DNA of 10,000 nt from Halisarca cf. caerulea (Eukaryota; Porifera; Demospongiae; Chondrillida; Halisarcidae): positions 9,151,801 to 9,161,800 of the forward strand of contig CAUJGJ010000397.1 of the NCBI GenBank assembly GCA_963170055.1. The letters are read 5' to 3'. Positions 8,001-10,000 of the stretch are shown here, piece by piece. A model generated the notes under the pieces. The model did not search any database, was not told the origin of the DNA, and saw nothing but the letters and a program-made list of their open reading frames with translations. Each line of letters begins with the position of its first letter. The stretch's first letter is position 1. The translations under genes were made by a program, and so were the position numbers.

Positions 8001-8682
8001 CGATCGCTGCATGTCTATCTGCATCCACGCGTACCCCTCTCCATTTCGTGCTTCTTCTCCCTCTCAGGTTTCCACCCTGCCTCAGCAGCTGGCGGTAGAT
8101 CCGATCTACCTTCTCTACTAACTCTCTCAGTTCAGGGTCAGAATCAAGTACGTCCTCTTCTGGTTCGCCCTGAGTGTCTACAGGTCTACCTTCGGCAGGA
8201 CCAGGGTCCTCCCTAGGCATCCCGGTATCACTTACGTCCGAGGAGGTGATGTTCGGGCCATCCCTCTCCATGTCCCCTGGCACAGAGATGGTGGGGAGAG
8301 AACTCTCTTCCCCCTCGGTCGCAGCTTCGGAACCAGCCATAGGCACTTGCGCCGTCTCTTGCTTCTTCAGAGTTCTGACTCTCTTCATCAACGCATTTGC
8401 TGTGGTTGGGTACTCTGGATAGTGTGATCTCCAATTCCAAAGGAGCCTCTTGGCCACACCCAGCCCCGCCACGACTGAGCTAAGCCGGTACAACTCCATC
8501 AGATGTTGATCTTTTGCACTAGTCCAGGTAATCCTACTCTTCCTAGTCCGCGTTCCATGATTCTCTCTACTCTCTCTACCCCGTAAATCGGACAGCTTCA
8601 ACGGGGTCAGCACCACCTGTACGTCCCTTATCAAGGGACACCCTACAGGCGAGGCGCACAAGGATGTGAAATTGCTCGGCAA
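5077..8682 (-). CDS. LINE ORF: reverse transcriptase with zinc knuckle and restriction-like endonuclease
   Basis: One frame of 1201 codons encodes the retrotransposition protein. The N-terminus has a Myb/SANT-like segment (about 50-108, ITWTSAKDQHLMELY...LLWNW). An acidic linker (about 115-190) and a basic, charged region (255-345) follow. Reverse transcriptase blocks: APGPDG (436-441), LIPKRKGEEQDPGNYRPIA (482-500), motif A INFEKAYD (568-575), motif B FQGDSLSP (631-638), motif C YMDD (674-677) and YRYLGI (743-748). Then comes a CX2CX8HX4C knuckle (Cys1002, Cys1005, His1014, Cys1019) and a PD-(D/E)XK-type endonuclease (Pro1087-Asp1088, Asp1103, Lys1119/Lys1122 with KY). Motif A has Asn569 where the catalytic Asp is expected, so this copy's polymerase is probably inactive. 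The start is uncertain: 8682 is a TTG, the frame is open back to 8781, and the first in-frame ATG (residue 62, 8497-8499) falls inside the Myb-like segment. Initiation may be non-AUG, or an upstream ATG may be lost. Confidence 0.9.
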   Translation of the reverse strand: MPSNFTSLCASPVGCPLIRDVQVVLTPLKLSDLRGRESRENHGTRTRKSRITWTSAKDQHLMELYRLSSVVAGLGVAKRLLWNWRSHYPEYPTTANALMKRVRTLKKQETAQVPMAGSEAATEGEESSLPTISVPGDMERDGPNITSSDVSDTGMPREDPGPAEGRPVDTQGEPEEDVLDSDPELRELVEKVDRIYRQLLRQGGNLRGRRSTKWRGVRVDADRHAAIDQWMKGVKPKTPLEVNCMVYAAAVSLRPPKPPESKLEERRRGEKGLKFWRLISRLDVEIKRQRSKMAATPRQRWIRRKLRREFHTLDLLRLLGKREETLGKLRVWKTQEKRKREQHEFKQVNDLWTAQRKFPLNRSDHLPRHAPSKGCVGEFWADILEREGHIDERDAEVQDWKRTVQSSVGDLQPDSKLCLDLARFRKIVKKAKPWTAPGPDGIVNFWWKVFPEATRSLCKVTEQLLNAETPFPDWLVTGRTVLIPKRKGEEQDPGNYRPIACLNTQYKFATAVLADSLAAHVEATGILPVEQRALRKGARGCVDCLAVDKMVITDAKYKGSRTLSVGWINFEKAYDRVPHKWVNSVLSTVSAPEWVKASVGRLQKQWRTVMEIRQEGGTVRTRPIAYKRGLFQGDSLSPLLFCLSILPLSHALGKSTGYRIRRSTLKISISHMLYMDDLKVYAETPAALNETLVVDRVASAVGMKLGLKKCGTAHLKKGKVLPGPDNPNPEPDSMRCLSPQDTYRYLGIDQLFETDDKLVKDRVICEYRKRLHKIWKSQLNSKNKVNATNALAVSLLRYCFVTVKWTRKELQGLDILTRKVLRRYQSHHLNASPERLYLPRSQGGRGLQSLLLVWEQEIVSHAIYLVSSRDPLMEAVRKHSLLWAEKSTFSLFPTASKILRGTGREVEWSANPTLGQMRILRELRKAQMSQLQLRAAHKSHQGKFLSDVRSNTSLNVDLSFRWMCKGQLRSTTESLIIAAQDNCLYTRLFKANCMKQAGVTHCRHCGEGIETIKHILNQCKKKGFNLYMERHNKALQVVYYDICRHYGFEVPLRWWEVSPVPVTENERAKVLWDVPIPTDIEIVARRPDILLQDKETRKLYIIDMAVAWDSIQTERRGEKLSKYGPLSADLRRQFPGYSVVIVPVVLSSLGVVSNHLVEDLCRLPPYGVAKAWESVTGMQRSVLCSTVQILRTHLTAAELVA

Positions 8683-8902
8683 GCCAGCGTTCGTATCCTC
8701 CTGTGCGCACCTGGGATTACGGTCACCTAACGAGTTTCTCTGGTTTCTTCGTGTAATCCAGTTGAACGCCGGACCGGGGGATTAGCCCAAGACCGACGGG
8801 TAGCTGCTTTAGCGTTGCAATGGGGGTCCTTGCGGACGGGAGATTGCCCAAAGCAATCCGGTGGGAGTTGTCCCCGGCCTCACAGCCCCCCTCTAGGTGG
8901 GG
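8683..8902 (-). other. LINE 5' UTR, structured, possible ribozyme region
   Basis: On the minus strand this 220-nt segment begins CCCCACCTAGAGGGGGG and is rich in short perfect stems. These are CCGG...CCGG at 8858-8877, GATTGC-5 nt-GCAATC at 8842-8858, and GTCC-GCAA-GGAC at 8826-8837, the last closed by a GNRA-type tetraloop. R2 and several related LINEs carry HDV-like self-cleaving ribozymes at the 5' end. I could not build a complete HDV-like fold by hand, so this stays a possibility. The last 99 nt before the TTG are in frame with the ORF and open, so part may be coding. Confidence 0.5.
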
Positions 8903-8912
8903 ACGGAACTAC
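8903..8912. repeat. Target-site duplication of the LINE, copy at its 5' end
   Basis: ACGGAACTAC here is identical to 4817-4826. It follows directly after the GC-rich 5' UTR and precedes low-GC flank sequence. Confidence 0.7.
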
Positions 8913-9315
8913 AGCCACCAGTGCACCACATTGCATTTATGATCATTATTTGTTAGCACAAACTGCAATTCATTGGACATCGAATGATGCCTGGGACATG
9001 TGTGAACAGTTAGTATGTTGAACGAAGACAATTTGACATATTCTAAAGTATCAACGTAACACTGACTAGCGCTTAGTGTGTTTAAACAAAGATCGTGCAC
9101 CTCGATGTTGTCGATCGCTGACGGTTCGACTCAGGTTTCTTTGTTGCCAACACTTGACTTCAATCAATTCCTGTTTTTGTTGAAAATGGCTCATAGATCG
9201 GAATGGGATGTTTCCGTTGAACTTGCTTTCACTTGCGTATCAATTACTCCCTTGTTTAACCACTTCAAGGCTTCAAAATCGTCCTCACTTTGGAGTTGCA
9301 AAGAAAGTCTAGGAT

Positions 9316-9323
9316 GACGTCAC
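9316..9323. promoter_or_regulatory. CRE-like palindrome TGACGTCA
   Basis: This is an exact match to the full cAMP-response element bound by CREB/ATF bZIP factors. It lies 9 bp from a perfect E-box palindrome. No promoter or transcription start is otherwise evident, so function is inferred from sequence alone. Confidence 0.35.
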
Positions 9324-9332
9324 ATAAAAATC

Positions 9333-9349
9333 ACATGACTGTCATGTGG
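9333..9349. promoter_or_regulatory. Perfect palindrome with two E-boxes (CACATGAC-T-GTCATGTG)
   Basis: The 8-bp arms are separated by one base. Each arm contains CACATG/CATGTG, an E-box of the type bound by bHLH factors; TCACATGAC is close to the M-box recognised by MITF/TFE-type factors. Its proximity to the CRE at 9316 suggests a regulatory cluster, but chance occurrence cannot be excluded. Confidence 0.35.
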
Positions 9350-10000
9350 CTCTTTGTGAAGGAGATCTTGTCAGCAAACTGCCATGTCGTGGAGTAAATC
9401 AGAAGATTGTTGGAAGAGCCTTCCGAGGGTTTTATCCTTATCAGTGTTGGGTACTTCAACTTTTTACCCGTGGGGGTTTTGATGCTGCACTTTTCCAGGG
9501 AGTTATTGTGGAATAATTCAAAACGTTGTAAGTTTTTCTTGAATATCTTTAAAACTGTTTCAGCATTCAAAACACCCATGGGTAGAACATTAGATATCAC
9601 TGATAGGAACATTTTAGTCCATATTCTGTGTCGCTAGGGCTACGTTCTGATTTACTCACATCCAAAAACCGCTGATTGGGACTGTTGGATAAATTGTTGA
9701 TTATTCGAACACCAAAGGAAAATATTTGGTTCAAAAGTAGTGCAACAAGTAACTTAGATGTGTTTATACTGCTTTGAGATCATGAACTGTCCATTTTGAT
9801 TTGTTAAAGTGAGAAACTGAGGAGTTTTGTAGCGAGTAAAATCGCCGACTTTGGAAGCCATTTATGAGTAAATGGACATGTCCCACATGCATATGGTGAA
9901 ATTGAAGGCACATTCAAAATTCAAGCAATGCATTAGAAATAAACCAACAAAATGGAGTTTTAAATTTTGGGTTATCGTTGATCCAACTGGCTATACTTGT

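Larger units (their letters stand above)
4827..8902 (-). mobile_element. Full-length RLE-type LINE (R2/NeSL/Hero-like)
   Basis: This is a non-LTR retrotransposon of about 4.08 kb read on the minus strand, flanked by the perfect 10-bp repeat ACGGAACTAC. It has a GC-rich 5' UTR, a single open reading frame, and a 3' UTR of about 250 nt without a poly(A) tail. Lack of a poly(A) tail is common in LINEs that use a restriction-like endonuclease rather than an APE endonuclease. Such elements insert by target-primed reverse transcription: the endonuclease nicks DNA, and the reverse transcriptase copies the element RNA from the nick. Composition differs sharply from the AT-rich flanks. The pre-insertion site would read ...TATAGTACGGAACTACAGCC..., which I do not recognise as rDNA, tRNA or a spliced-leader target. 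The clade cannot be settled by eye among R2, R4, NeSL, Hero and relatives. Confidence 0.85.
8913..10000. other. Low-GC region, no gene recognised
   Basis: Only short open frames exist. The longest (minus, 9331-9612, 93 codons; plus, 9407-9637) overlap each other and show no family I know. Visible structure is limited to the CRE palindrome, the E-box palindrome and a small inverted repeat at 9858-9875 (CCATTT, 6-nt loop, AAATGG). It may be intron, intergenic DNA or an old element. Confidence 0.5.

Noticed and set aside
5318..8422. Plus-strand open frames within the LINE
   Set aside because: All are antisense shadows of the 1201-codon minus-strand frame, which carries clear RT and endonuclease motifs.
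9331..9637. Overlapping 93-codon (minus) and 76-codon (plus) frames
   Set aside because: They are short, overlap each other and have no recognisable motif, so they were not called as genes.

Overview
The window looks like repeat-rich intergenic DNA from a metazoan, most likely a marine invertebrate such as a sponge, cnidarian, mollusc or lancelet. The evidence is the combination of an animal-type DUF3504 tyrosine recombinase, a pogo/Tigger transposase tail, a stand-alone HIRAN-like gene, a decayed piggyBac transposase, long (CA)n arrays and a LINE with a restriction-like endonuclease (RLE). The sequence alone does not fix the species. There are no bacterial operons and no RNA genes that I can support.

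Layout. 3-626 (+): C-terminal part of a Crypton-like/DUF3504 tyrosine recombinase, cut by the window edge. 627-997: non-coding, with a perfect 13-bp hairpin and a duplicated motif. 998-1921: (CA)n microsatellites embedded in a tandem array of units of about 263-274 bp. 1922-2772: a block of unusual composition (CG more frequent than GC) holding several perfect palindromes, an (AT)11 tract, a 9-bp tandem repeat and a GC-rich hairpin. 2777-3316 (+): tail of a pogo/Tigger DDE transposase, its front replaced at that hairpin. 3485-3891 (+): HIRAN-like gene broken by a frameshift. 4095-4671 (+): piggyBac transposase remnant with stops, frameshifts and an internal deletion of the catalytic core. 4827-8902 (-): an apparently full-length RLE-type LINE flanked by a 10-bp direct repeat, with one 1201-codon open frame. 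8913-10000: low-GC sequence with no recognisable gene, but with a CRE palindrome next to an E-box palindrome.

How it fits together. This is a layered mobile-element neighbourhood. The DNA transposons (Tigger, piggyBac) and the HIRAN gene are old and decayed. The LINE is the youngest layer: its frame is intact and its target-site duplication is perfect. Even so, its reverse transcriptase shows Asn where motif A normally has the first catalytic Asp, a change explained by one CpG transition. Two of the piggyBac stops are also CpG-type (CGA to TGA) changes. I see no evidence for a new multi-gene system. The points most worth a second look are the LINE ends and its mutated active site, and the compositionally inverted block at 1922-2772.
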